The notes: generated by a model not told the origin, from the sequence alone. Numbered from the stretch's first letter, positions 24,111 to 31,820 are shown. The stretch is DNA of 32,647 nucleotides from Ectobacillus ponti (GCF_024294785.1 NZ_JANCLT010000023.1:1-32647), one strand, 5' to 3'. Made by a program: numbers and translations.

Positions 24111-24723
24111 CCTGCTCCCCCCTTACCTGAATTGTCTCCTGCCCGACTGACGGCGCAATGGTGAAGCCAAGGGTATTTGCCAGAACAGCGAGCGGGATAT
24201 ACAGCTTGCCGTCCTGCTCAAACACCGCAGCCGGCATCGGTGTTTTTCTGCCATTTTCATAGATCACTTTGGAACCGCTGCGGACAACAAACATCCGGGT
24301 TCCCTTCTTCACTTCTACAATTCCTGAATTGGGGTACAGAGTCGCTTGCGCCTGCAGATAGGCGCTCATTTCCTGAATTGGCACGAACAGCTGCCCTTCT
24401 CTCGGAATGACAGGCAACACTACTCGTTCCTTCCCTGCCTCCTGAATTCCAAAGGGACCATTTTGCGAAATCGGAAGAGTCTCTACGCTCTGGGGCGCAG
24501 CAGCTGAACGTGACCATTGATACCAGTACTCTGCACGGGACGGTGCCGGAGCAGGCATTTCCTGCCGCTCCTCCTCGTATTCATCCTCATTCTCATACTC
24601 TTCCTCGTGCTCTTCTCCATGCTCCCGCTCCTCGTACTTATCACTGTTTGCCCATAGCTGCGATGGGGAGTATGAGACAGCAGAGAGCAGGATGACCGCT
24701 GTGACGGCCAGCTTCTTTTTCAT
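24100..24723 (-). CDS. Secreted stalk-domain protein with acidic His/Glu segment
   Basis: A 207-residue exported protein, first gene of the redox operon. A signal peptide (KKKLAVTAVILLSAVSYSPSQLWA, about 2-25) is followed by a strongly acidic segment rich in Glu with several His (REHGEEHEEEYENEDEYEEE, about 33-52), a Pro/Ala linker, and a C-terminal stalk domain of the copper-amine-oxidase N-terminal type (about 100-207) with repeated FVPIQEMSAYL and YIPLAVLANTLGF units. Such domains mediate wall or protein contacts. The acidic segment could bind metal cations. AAGGAGG lies eight bases before the ATG. The tandem regulator-like repeats lie about 50 bases upstream. Confidence 0.8.
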   Translation of the reverse strand: MKKKLAVTAVILLSAVSYSPSQLWANSDKYEEREHGEEHEEEYENEDEYEEERQEMPAPAPSRAEYWYQWSRSAAAPQSVETLPISQNGPFGIQEAGKERVVLPVIPREGQLFVPIQEMSAYLQAQATLYPNSGIVEVKKGTRMFVVRSGSKVIYENGRKTPMPAAVFEQDGKLYIPLAVLANTLGFTIAPSVGQETIQVRGEQVEA

Positions 24724-24772
24724 TTTATTTGCCTCCTTCGTTTTGAAATTCTAGCTCTATCGTAGTCAGGAA

Positions 24773-24794
24773 ATCTGAAAATAAGATGAAAATA
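24773..24794 (-). promoter_or_regulatory. Tandem direct repeat, candidate response-regulator site
   Basis: Two adjacent 11-base units, ATCTGAAAATA and AGATGAAAATA on the plus strand, agree at 9 of 11 positions. An 11-base period is the usual spacing for OmpR/PhoB-type dimers. The site is about 50 bases before the first gene of the operon that encodes such a regulator, so autoregulation is likely. Confidence 0.55.
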
Positions 24795-24959
24795 CAGGGG
24801 GAATTTGCAAATACACAAAGAAATTGAATAACTGAAGTCTCTTTTCTGCCGGTTTTTCATTAGGATTTGTATAATCTCTTTCTATATCATTTCTCTATCC
24901 CTTTTGCACGGGCAGTTCATATATAATAACAGTAAAGGCTTGCAAAAGGAGACAACATA

Positions 24960-25604
24960 ATGACGACTGTCGGCTTCTGTAAGGTATATCGGGATAAGAG
25001 GAGAAATGGCTTTTGTGCTATGGGCATACACAGTATTCATGCAAATGAATTTCAGCAGGAAGGGAAAAGAAAACGGCTGCAATTCTCGCACATACAGGCA
25101 GGGATGCGTATACAGGCAGAAGTGCTGTTGGATACTTTACGAGATTGTAAGCAAACAGTAAGAGGGACAACTGACACGGATTTCTATTTTCAGAAGAATA
25201 ACAGTGGCTACAGTCTGCCCTTCTTTCACGTTCCCCTTACAAAAATTGAGGGGGTATGGCAAGGAAAGCTGGAAGTAAGCATTGGCACAGTATATATTAA
25301 GATACTGCGGCCTTTGCCACAGCGGCCTATGAAGCCGCAAAAGGATTTGCCGGCGGTGCTGCACGAGGACCTTCTTCCCAAAAAGGAGCAGCCGGCCTCC
25401 AAGCATGAGCCCTCTCTCCATACATTGCGGCAGCAAAAAGGAATTCATATTGCCTGGGGCATGTATAAGCGTTGTGACAAATGCTTGAATTTAGGGGAAG
25501 GCAACATATGCCTGGTGCATAAGCTGACGGTGGAGAAGAACTGCATATGCAAGCAATTTTATCCTTACACGGTGCATCTTGGCGGCGGATTTTCGCCTCG
25601 CTGA
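24960..25604 (+). CDS. Unknown protein with C-terminal Cys/His cluster
   Basis: A 214-residue soluble protein that I do not recognise. The first 110 residues look like a mixed alpha/beta domain ending in IEGVWQGKLEVSIGTVYIKILR; a Pro/Lys-rich linker follows (about 115-150). The C-terminus holds a metal-site-like cluster RCDKCLNLGEGNICLVHK then NCICKQFYP (about 170-200), i.e. C-x2-C-x9-C-x2-H plus C-x-C, suggesting a zinc-ribbon-like fold. No signal peptide or membrane helix. AAGGAG lies eight bases before the ATG, and a strong terminator follows. It is divergent from the redox operon across about 235 bases. Confidence 0.68.
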   Translation: MTTVGFCKVYRDKRRNGFCAMGIHSIHANEFQQEGKRKRLQFSHIQAGMRIQAEVLLDTLRDCKQTVRGTTDTDFYFQKNNSGYSLPFFHVPLTKIEGVWQGKLEVSIGTVYIKILRPLPQRPMKPQKDLPAVLHEDLLPKKEQPASKHEPSLHTLRQQKGIHIAWGMYKRCDKCLNLGEGNICLVHKLTVEKNCICKQFYPYTVHLGGGFSPR

Positions 25605-25615
25605 TCCCGTTGAAG

Positions 25616-25651
25616 GCAAAGGAAGCACTGCTTCACAAATGCTTCCTTTGC
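25616..25651. terminator. Bidirectional terminator overlapping the transporter stop codon
   Basis: A perfect 12-bp stem GCAAAGGAAGCA / TGCTTCCTTTGC, followed by TTTTG on the plus strand. The last codons and stop of the minus-strand transporter gene (25633) lie inside the hairpin. Confidence 0.8.
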
Positions 25652-27009
25652 TTTTGTAAATCTTCTGCAAGCCGCTTTAAGTGCTCCCTGCCCAGCGGAT
25701 ACAAGAATACGAGGATGAGAAAAATGAACAAAAAAATAAGTGCAGGCACCAGCGTGGCCAAAGTCCGGATTCCTTCAAGCACCGTCTCTGTCTGCCGCTC
25801 CGCCCCCGCCCTGTATCCGGCCGCGGCAATCGCATAGCCCCCCAGCCCGCCGGCAAGCGCCTGGCCGACCTTGCGGGAGAAGGAATAAATGGCATACACA
25901 GTCCCTTCTTCCCGCAGCCCGCTTATATACTCCTGATAGTCAATTGCATCTGTTACAAAAGCCCACACCATGAGTTGAAAAAACGCGCTTCCAAGCATGC
26001 CGAACGCTAACAGGCTTAAAAACTGTGCTGCAGTCAAATGCGGCAGCGTGTACAGCAGCATATATACACCGGCAGCCAGCAGCAGCCCTGCGGCGGCTGT
26101 CTCCTTCTTGCCAAAGCGCCTGACCAGCGGCTCTGCGACCGGAATTGCAAATAGGAGAATGACCGTCTGCAGGAGCCCAAGAACACTCAGCACCCTTGCA
26201 TTGTGAAAATAATCCTTAAACAAATAGACGTTCACTGCCCCAAGCAACAGCGAGCACAGCATGAACAAAAGCGATGCAGCCAGGAGGCTGAGCAGCGGCC
26301 TATTTTTCGCCACGCCCTGCAACGTGCTCTTAAAGCTTGCAGGCTGCTTGGATGCAATGGGTGCAACACGCTCAGTGGAAAGAAAATAGCAGGCTGTGTA
26401 GCTTGCCAGGGACAGAACCGCGCATACAATCGCTGCCGCCGTGAAGCGCCGGGCATCTGCCGCATTGTCTACAAATAAGACGAGCGGGCCAACAGCCGTT
26501 ATAAGGAACGCGGACAGCGTGGCACCCATCGTCCGATAAACAGACAGTGTTGCACGCTCTGCCGGCTGGTCCGTAATGACGGAGGCCATAGAACCGTACG
26601 GGATATTGACTGTACTGTAGAGCGTGCCCCAAATCAAATATGTCAAAAAGGCATATCCCAGATAGAATTCCTCTGATCGGCCAGGAAGCTTCACAAATAA
26701 GAATACCCCGGAAATGACTAATGGCATTGCCATCCGCAAAATCCACGGGCGGAATTTCCCGCCCGGCCCCGGCTTTCTTACATCAAGAAAACGTCCCCAC
26801 GTCACGTCTGCAGCCGCATCCCAAAGACGGGCAACAAAGAAAATCGCTCCGGCTGCGGCAGCTGAAATACGAAGCACATCCGTGTAATATACCATCAAGA
26901 AGGAAGCCACCAGCATAAAGAAAAAGTCATTTCCGATGTCTCCCATCATATACCCAATCTGATCTCTCATGCCAAATGGCTTGTTTCGCTGAAAGCTTTG
27001 TTTTTTCAT
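25633..27009 (-). CDS. GPH-family sugar:cation symporter (MFS)
   Basis: A 458-residue, twelve-helix transporter of the glycoside-pentoside-hexuronide:cation family (MelB/YicJ/XynP type). The N-terminal segment has FGMRDQIGYMMGDIGNDFFF, the cation-site region DAAADVTWGRFLD (about 63-75; Asp residues expected for Na/H coupling) and PWILRMAMPLVISG. The central GTLYSTVNIPYGSMASVITDQPAERATLS block is diagnostic. Substrate is not predictable, and no glycosidase or sugar-catabolic gene is adjacent. The start is uncertain: ATG at 27009 is preferred from family alignment, with GTG at 27021 and ATG at 27054 as alternatives; none has a good ribosome-binding site. Confidence 0.85.
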   Translation of the reverse strand: MKKQSFQRNKPFGMRDQIGYMMGDIGNDFFFMLVASFLMVYYTDVLRISAAAAGAIFFVARLWDAAADVTWGRFLDVRKPGPGGKFRPWILRMAMPLVISGVFLFVKLPGRSEEFYLGYAFLTYLIWGTLYSTVNIPYGSMASVITDQPAERATLSVYRTMGATLSAFLITAVGPLVLFVDNAADARRFTAAAIVCAVLSLASYTACYFLSTERVAPIASKQPASFKSTLQGVAKNRPLLSLLAASLLFMLCSLLLGAVNVYLFKDYFHNARVLSVLGLLQTVILLFAIPVAEPLVRRFGKKETAAAGLLLAAGVYMLLYTLPHLTAAQFLSLLAFGMLGSAFFQLMVWAFVTDAIDYQEYISGLREEGTVYAIYSFSRKVGQALAGGLGGYAIAAAGYRAGAERQTETVLEGIRTLATLVPALIFLFIFLILVFLYPLGREHLKRLAEDLQKQRKHL

Positions 27010-27204
27010 CCTTGCATTCACCGCCCCTTCTAGTATACGGGCGTGCCTGTCCATTCATGCCCAGTCTGTCCCGCCGCGATACATTGCCGGACAAAAATTC
27101 GCCAAAGCATTATGAAGGTTTTTTGAAAGCGGCTTGCATGATATGGTAAATGGAGCAAGGAGAGCTATAATAGACTTGTAAATCAGTATAAGGAGGGATT
27201 TCAA

Positions 27205-27627
27205 ATGGCTATTCGGGATTTACTGCTGAAGCCTGTTGGGGACACACACGACCTCTTTGATTCCTTCTTCCGTGAACCGTGGTTCCCAGCCATCACCCGA
27301 AACATGTTTCAGGTGGATGTGAAGGAAACCGACAAGGAAATTGTAGTGGAAGCTGAACTGCCGGGATTTTTGAAGGAAGACATCCAAATCCAATTGGATG
27401 ATCGGTCCATCATGATTGTGGCGGAACGGAAGCATGAGATGGAAGAACAGGAGGCTGCCTACCGCCGCCGCGAACGGCAGTACGGCAAGGTGCAGCGAAT
27501 GATTCCGCTGCCGGCTGATGTGAATCTTGACACAGCAAAAGCGGCAGTGAAGGACGGTATCCTGACTGTTACGCTTGACAAAAAAGGAATGGCCGACCCA
27601 AACCGCCGTTGGATTCCAGTTGAATAG
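27205..27627 (+). CDS. Hsp20/alpha-crystallin small heat-shock protein
   Basis: A 140-residue ATP-independent chaperone. The alpha-crystallin domain spans about 33-130: FQVDVKETDKEIVVEAELPGFLKEDI, the variable loop with RRRERQYGKVQRMIPLP, and the diagnostic AAVKDGILTVTL near residue 115-127. A short C-terminal tail ends in WIPVE, a reduced form of the I-x-I docking motif. AAGGAGGG lies eight bases before the ATG, and a TATAAT-containing tract is about 30 bases further upstream. No CIRCE operator is seen. Single-gene unit with a strong terminator. Confidence 0.93.
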   Translation: MAIRDLLLKPVGDTHDLFDSFFREPWFPAITRNMFQVDVKETDKEIVVEAELPGFLKEDIQIQLDDRSIMIVAERKHEMEEQEAAYRRRERQYGKVQRMIPLPADVNLDTAKAAVKDGILTVTLDKKGMADPNRRWIPVE

Positions 27628-27635
27628 AAAGACAG

Positions 27636-27661
27636 GAGGCTGACCCGCTGAGGTCAGCCTC
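27636..27661. terminator. Terminator between hsp20 and the PhzF gene
   Basis: GAGGCTGACC / GGTCAGCCTC with a six-base loop and TTTT tail on the plus strand. The converging minus-strand gene ends three bases beyond the stem. Confidence 0.88.
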
Positions 27662-27663
27662 TT

Positions 27664-28455
27664 TTAGTACAACAGCTCGCTTTTCAGCGTTGTCAACGCT
27701 TGTCCCAAAATTAAAACTCTGTCTCCCCGCACTTCCAGCTGCAGCTCCCCGCCCCGTTTTGAAGCCTGATAGGCAGAAAAATGATCCTTGCCAAGCTTCG
27801 TCTGCCAATACGGTGCCAACCCGCAATGTGCCGAGCCTGTCACCGGATCCTCCGGAATGCCGACAGCCGGGAAAAAGCAGCGGGACACGAAATCATACTT
27901 GCCTGAAGAACGGCTTGTAACAAGAATGCCCCGCGCTGTTACCTGCTCCAGCACCGAATAATTCGGATTCAGCTCCCTCACTGTCTGCTCGGACTCTACC
28001 TCTATGACATAATCCAGACGGTTTTGTCCTACATAGAGCGGTTGCACATCTAACGCAGCAATCAGCTGCTCTGGATAGGCATGCACTTCTTCCGGTTTTT
28101 CGGCAGGGAAGTCCAGTTCAATCCAATTTCCCTGTCTGGAGGCTGTTAACAGGCCGCTTTTCGTATGAAACTGAATGGAATGCTCCGGGCTGCAATGCCC
28201 CCGCTCCCATAAAATATGTGCGCTGGACAGTGTGGCATGTCCGCATAAGTCTACCTCCGTTGTCGGGGTAAACCAACGCAGCGAGTAGCCGTCCTCCTGC
28301 GGATACAAGAAGGCTGTTTCTGATAAGTTCATTTCAGCTGCCACATGCTGCATCCACTGTTCCTCCGCCGGGCCCGGCAGCACGCACACACCTGCCGGAT
28401 TTCCGGTAAAAGGCTGATTTGTAAATGCATCCACTACATAGATGGTTGTCAACAT
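27664..28455 (-). CDS. PhzF-family isomerase-like protein
   Basis: A 263-residue member of the PhzF/diaminopimelate-epimerase fold family. Motifs: VDAFTNQPFTGNPAGVCVL at the N-terminus, the NLSETAFLYP segment with the putative catalytic Glu (about 47), DLCGHATLSSAHIL (about 70-83) and the C-terminal PEDPVTGSAHCGLAPYW. Only PhzF of phenazine producers has a known isomerase reaction; here no phenazine genes are near, so substrate is unknown. The ATG at 28455 follows AAGGAAG by five bases. It lies 66 bases after the glycosyltransferase stop in the same orientation and may share its transcript. Confidence 0.88.
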   Translation of the reverse strand: MLTTIYVVDAFTNQPFTGNPAGVCVLPGPAEEQWMQHVAAEMNLSETAFLYPQEDGYSLRWFTPTTEVDLCGHATLSSAHILWERGHCSPEHSIQFHTKSGLLTASRQGNWIELDFPAEKPEEVHAYPEQLIAALDVQPLYVGQNRLDYVIEVESEQTVRELNPNYSVLEQVTARGILVTSRSSGKYDFVSRCFFPAVGIPEDPVTGSAHCGLAPYWQTKLGKDHFSAYQASKRGGELQLEVRGDRVLILGQALTTLKSELLY

Positions 28456-28521
28456 ATACACTTCCTTTCTCCAGCATACAATATTCTGCCAAAATGGCAG
28501 CATATCCTGCATCCACCGTAC

Positions 28522-29508
28522 CTATTTCTCTAAAATCTGCCGGTAGAGCACGAAATAAGCATCCGCTTCCCGCTCCGGCGACGCATGATCCAGCACCCAC
28601 TCCCTTGCACGTTGGATAACCTGCCGGCGCTGGAACGGATTCTGTACAACCTCATGCATGGCTTCCATAAACTCTTCCATTGTCCCATAGAGCCAGCCAG
28701 TTTCACTATGCTGAACGAGTTGCACATTCGCATCATTCCTGCGGGCAATCACCGGCCGGCCGGCCGCCATTGCTTCCATAAGAGCGAGTGACTGCCCTTC
28801 TGAACGGGAAGTGTTTAACACAACATCTGCCTGCTCGTACCAGAGCTTCATCGTCTCCAGTGGCACAACTCCGGCGTAGCGCAGCCACCAACGGGTTGCG
28901 GTGGCAGTCTGCACTTGCTCATACACATTCTGATCTAAGTTGCTGCCAAGAATCGTGAACTGCAGGTTTGGATATGTATGAACCAGCTCATCCATTGCCG
29001 GCAGCGTGTGCAACACATCCTTCACCGAACGCAAACCGGCCGGCAACAGGATTCGCGGTACAAGCTGCTCCGGCAGCGGCTTTGTTTGCCACGGCAGCCA
29101 CACCCCCTGCGGAATAACGATTGTTTTCCCACCCCATTCCGGCCGCAGCCGCTGCACTTTTTCCAGAGCATCCTCGGTAAACACCGTGATCGCGTGCGCC
29201 TGCTCCAAAAATGTAAATACATCCGGATGGATCCCTTTTTGTAAATCAACATTGATATCTGTGCCGCCCATTGTTACAAGATACGGCCGGTCCAGCTTCA
29301 CGTCATGCTCCCTGGCCCACTGTATGAAGCGGGTGGCATGCAGCACATGGATAAGGTCCGCCTCCGGCATATGCCAATTATCCTGCTCCAGATAGGGAAT
29401 CACAGATATATTGGCTTGCTGCAGCTGCAGAAAGTGGACGAGGCGCTTGATGGTGGTAGAATTGCCCCTTGGCTGATTAAAGTATGGTGTAAAAAATAAA
29501 ATATGCAT
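28522..29508 (-). CDS. GT4-family glycosyltransferase
   Basis: A 328-residue GT-B fold (family 4) glycosyltransferase. The N-terminal half starts MHILFFTPYFNQPRGNSTT, the usual acceptor-side motif. The C-terminal half has ILLPAGLRSVKDV, the ADVVLNTSRSEGQSLALMEAMAAGRPVIAR nucleotide-sugar site (EGQS then LMEAMAAG) with its conserved Glu residues (about 240-265), and GWLYG. No membrane helix is visible, so a cytoplasmic or peripheral enzyme is expected. It is somewhat short for the family (usually 350-400). AAGGTGA precedes the ATG at 29508. Donor and acceptor are unknown; no capsule or wall-polymer cluster surrounds it. Confidence 0.85.
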   Translation of the reverse strand: MHILFFTPYFNQPRGNSTTIKRLVHFLQLQQANISVIPYLEQDNWHMPEADLIHVLHATRFIQWAREHDVKLDRPYLVTMGGTDINVDLQKGIHPDVFTFLEQAHAITVFTEDALEKVQRLRPEWGGKTIVIPQGVWLPWQTKPLPEQLVPRILLPAGLRSVKDVLHTLPAMDELVHTYPNLQFTILGSNLDQNVYEQVQTATATRWWLRYAGVVPLETMKLWYEQADVVLNTSRSEGQSLALMEAMAAGRPVIARRNDANVQLVQHSETGWLYGTMEEFMEAMHEVVQNPFQRRQVIQRAREWVLDHASPEREADAYFVLYRQILEK

Positions 29509-29607
29509 GACTTGTCACCTTATCAATTGTTGTTGGTGCCATCATATTACAGTTATGCAGGAAGAGCAAGTAAGCTGGCTGCAGCTTTTCCAGTCCAGAA
29601 GAAAAGT

Positions 29608-29630
29608 GCCTGCAAACCTGCAAGGCACTC
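29608..29630 (-). terminator. Terminator of the nitroreductase-monooxygenase operon
   Basis: On the minus strand GTGCCT / AGGCAC with an 11-base loop is followed by TTTTCTTC, about 30 bases past the monooxygenase stop. Confidence 0.7.
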
Positions 29631-29657
29631 CTTCTCGGAAAGGATGGAAAACCGCAA

Positions 29658-29954
29658 TTATAGCTGTAAGGGTTGCCCCTCAAATGCCTGCACTTCTAAC
29701 GGCGCTGCGAGGAATTCCCTCGCCTTGGCTGTAAACGCCGTGAAGTGCCCGCTTACGTTATGGGCAGCCACTGCCTTCAAATCCTCCCATACCTCCACCA
29801 TGGTGAACACATTCTCCTGCTCCACATCCTTTTGCAGACGGTAAGAGAGATTTCCCTTCTCTGCTCTTGAGGCCGCCACCAGCTGTTCAGCCTCTTTCAA
29901 AAACACTTCCTGCTGAGTAACATCAACACGGAGTGTGGCATGAATAATAATCAT
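29658..29954 (-). CDS. Antibiotic-biosynthesis-monooxygenase (ABM/YgiN-like) protein
   Basis: A 98-residue dimeric alpha+beta-barrel protein of the ABM family. Beginning MIIIHATLRVDVTQQEVFLKEAE, it contains the family's EKGNLSYRLQKDVE and FTMVEVWEDLKAVAAHNVSGHF segments. Relatives include E. coli YgiN (quinol monooxygenase) and heme-degrading enzymes; the quinol-type match is better, but no activity is proven by motif. The ATG at 29954 has AAGGAGAG six bases upstream. It follows the nitroreductase by 17 bases, so the two form an operon, consistent with a shared role in quinone or nitroaromatic turnover. Confidence 0.83.
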   Translation of the reverse strand: MIIIHATLRVDVTQQEVFLKEAEQLVAASRAEKGNLSYRLQKDVEQENVFTMVEVWEDLKAVAAHNVSGHFTAFTAKAREFLAAPLEVQAFEGQPLQL

Positions 29955-29971
29955 CGTACACTCTCCTTCCA

Positions 29972-30610
29972 TTACTTCCAAAATGTAACTTTGTCAATTG
30001 GAAGACGCACAGACGGATATCCCTCATCTGCCGCCTTCCCGATGGAGATGAGCATAACGGGAACATAACGGTCTTTATCCAATCCAAAGGCTTCCGCTAT
30101 TTGATCCTTGTCGTATCCGCCAATTGGATTTGTGTCATATCCGTAGGAACGGGCAGCAAGCATCAGCTGCATGGACACAAGGCCTCCGTCAATCAACACA
30201 ACGTCCTTCATATCCTCCCGTGAAACAGTATGGAAATATCCGGAGAAGGAGGAAAGAATCCGTTCTTTTACCTCTACAGGCATGAATCCTTTTTCCACTG
30301 CTGCACCGTAAATCTCCTCAGCATTCTCGAAATTTTCCAAGTCGCCAAATACGGCAATAACAGCAGAAGAGGTTGCTACCTGCGTTTGGTTAAACTTCGC
30401 AAGCGGCGCAAGCTTTGCTTTTGCCTCCGGACTTTCAATGACAAGAAACCGCCACGGCTGCATATTAACAGACGACGGCGCAAGTGTAGCCAAGGAAAGA
30501 ATTTGTTCCATTTCTTCACGGCTGATTTTTACGGACGGATCATAATTCTTTATGGAACGCCGGCCCTTTACAATCTGATTGAAATCATTTGTCACCTGTG
30601 CAGTACTCAT
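29972..30610 (-). CDS. ydgI: YdgI-like NAD(P)H-dependent nitroreductase
   Basis: A 212-residue FMN-dependent nitroreductase-family oxidoreductase, close to B. subtilis YdgI over its whole length: IVKGRRSIKNYDPSVKISREEMEQIL, APSSVNMQPWRFLVIESPEAK, FNQTQVATSSAVIAVFGD, LIDGGLVSMQLMLAARSYGYDTNPIGGYDK, and the DRYVPVMLISIGKAADEGY end segment. Arg residues in GRRS and the Ser/Asn of APSSVN bind FMN phosphate and ribityl. It reduces quinones or nitro compounds. AAGGAG lies ten bases before the ATG at 30610. A candidate operator at 30689-30706 lies upstream. Confidence 0.9.
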   Translation of the reverse strand: MSTAQVTNDFNQIVKGRRSIKNYDPSVKISREEMEQILSLATLAPSSVNMQPWRFLVIESPEAKAKLAPLAKFNQTQVATSSAVIAVFGDLENFENAEEIYGAAVEKGFMPVEVKERILSSFSGYFHTVSREDMKDVVLIDGGLVSMQLMLAARSYGYDTNPIGGYDKDQIAEAFGLDKDRYVPVMLISIGKAADEGYPSVRLPIDKVTFWK

Positions 30611-30688
30611 AGTTGTATTTCTCCTTTTCATTACATGATTCCCTTGCTATGTAGGGTTCTCTGCTTCTCACACCTTATACAGACAGTC

Positions 30689-30706
30689 CAAAGCATTCAC
30701 GCTTTG
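30689..30706. promoter_or_regulatory. Inverted repeat, candidate operator of the nitroreductase operon
   Basis: CAAAGC / GCTTTG, a perfect 6-bp inverted repeat with a six-base spacer, lies just upstream of a TATAAG candidate -10 and would overlap the -35 position. This is where a MarR-type repressor would bind; no regulator gene is adjacent. Confidence 0.35.
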
Positions 30707-30875
30707 TAACGATACTCTTCTTTCTTGTAGATGTAAACTGATACAGCTTGGAAGAGAAAATGTCTAAATCTTCAATTTGATTTCCGATATGGTTCCCATC
30801 GAAGCAGATTGACTTTTGGAAAAGTTGCACCATTTAATGAATGAAGTGTATTGCTGACATACCATAGTAACAAAA

Positions 30876-30906
30876 AAATCCCTCAGCCACAGAATGTGAA
30901 CCAAGA
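30876..30906 (-). terminator. Terminator of the FAH-family gene
   Basis: On the minus strand an imperfect stem with G-T pairs and one bulge (CACA / TGTG at the apex) is followed by seven T. Confidence 0.6.
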
Positions 30907-30917
30907 GACTTTTTTAC

Positions 30918-31820
30918 TTATTTTACAGGACAAGCGGCAGCAATTAACGTATTGGACAGTGTGCCAATGCCCTCGATCGTCACTGTCACATGGTCCTCAG
31001 CAGTAAGCCACATCTGCCGGTCTTCCGGATACCCTAAAATCACACCATCAGGGGTGCCTGAGAAAATGATATCACCCGGCTTTAATGTCATATATTGAGA
31101 CAAATAACTGATAATCGTATGGCAGTTGAAAATCATATCCTTTGTATTTGCTTTTTGTCTTGTTTCCCCGTTCACTTGACATGCAATGACAAGGTTATGA
31201 GGATCAACAACAGCATTTGCAGGAACAACGTAAGGTCCAACGGGCGCAAAGCCATCCAATGTCTTTCCGATGAGCCATTGGCCGCTTTTGAACTGCAAAT
31301 CTCTCGCTGACAAATCGTTGCCCACAGTGTAGCCAAAGATATACTCATGCGCCGCCTCCTCTGACACTTTGTATGCCTCTTTCCCAATAATGATGACGAG
31401 TTCCGCCTCATAATCATATTTTACCGCAAGGTCAGGCAAGACAATCGGCTGATTGTGCGCTGCCAACGCATTGCTGAACTTACTGAACACGATGGGCTCC
31501 TTTGGAACAGCCATTTTTGATTCCGCAGCATGATTGATGTAGTTTAAGCCGATGCAAATGATTTTCTCCGGATTGTCCACACTTGGCCCATACACTACTG
31601 TTTCCTCTTGCTCAAAGAAGTCAGGATTATCACGGACAGCCTTATGAAGGATGCTTTCAATGGTCTGCAGGCCCTTTTCACCTTGTACAATCAGCTGCTT
31701 CAGTGTACCTGCTACAGGCATCTGATACGCTGCTCCTGCTTGTACCACGTCTAACACTCCATATTCCGTTGACAAAGCCAGCCTGATTTCTTCCCCTTTA
31801 ACAATATGCAGCAACTTCAT
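30918..31820 (-). CDS. Fumarylacetoacetate hydrolase-family protein
   Basis: A 300-residue metal-dependent hydrolase/decarboxylase/hydratase of the FAH superfamily. The short N-terminal domain is followed by the catalytic domain with IICIGLNYINHAAESK, PIVFSKFSNAL, the metal-binding YDYEAELVIIIGK (Glu ligands), YTVGNDLSARD (Asp ligand), GKTLDGFAPVGPYV and the substrate-side FSGTPDGV. Members include acylpyruvate hydrolase, oxaloacetate decarboxylase and 2-hydroxyhepta-dienedioate isomerase, and sequence does not choose between them. GGGGGA lies eight bases before the ATG at 31820. It could act downstream of aromatic ring cleavage (dioxygenase at 17345), but it is not in that operon. Confidence 0.88.
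   Translation of the reverse strand: MKLLHIVKGEEIRLALSTEYGVLDVVQAGAAYQMPVAGTLKQLIVQGEKGLQTIESILHKAVRDNPDFFEQEETVVYGPSVDNPEKIICIGLNYINHAAESKMAVPKEPIVFSKFSNALAAHNQPIVLPDLAVKYDYEAELVIIIGKEAYKVSEEAAHEYIFGYTVGNDLSARDLQFKSGQWLIGKTLDGFAPVGPYVVPANAVVDPHNLVIACQVNGETRQKANTKDMIFNCHTIISYLSQYMTLKPGDIIFSGTPDGVILGYPEDRQMWLTAEDHVTVTIEGIGTLSNTLIAAACPVK

Larger units (their letters stand above)
30611..30917. other. Gene-free stretch upstream of the nitroreductase
   Basis: No supportable gene. It holds the nitroreductase leader, a TATAAG candidate -10 on the minus strand (30674-30679), the inverted repeat at 30689-30706 and, at the right edge, the terminator of the fumarylacetoacetate-hydrolase-family gene. 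The middle (about 30710-30870) shows nothing recognisable. Confidence 0.6.

Noticed and set aside
27100-27204. CIRCE or sigma-B promoter ahead of hsp20
   Set aside because: No TTAGCACTC-N9-GAGTGCTAA repeat is present, and no convincing GTTT/GGGTAT pair at the right spacing could be placed.
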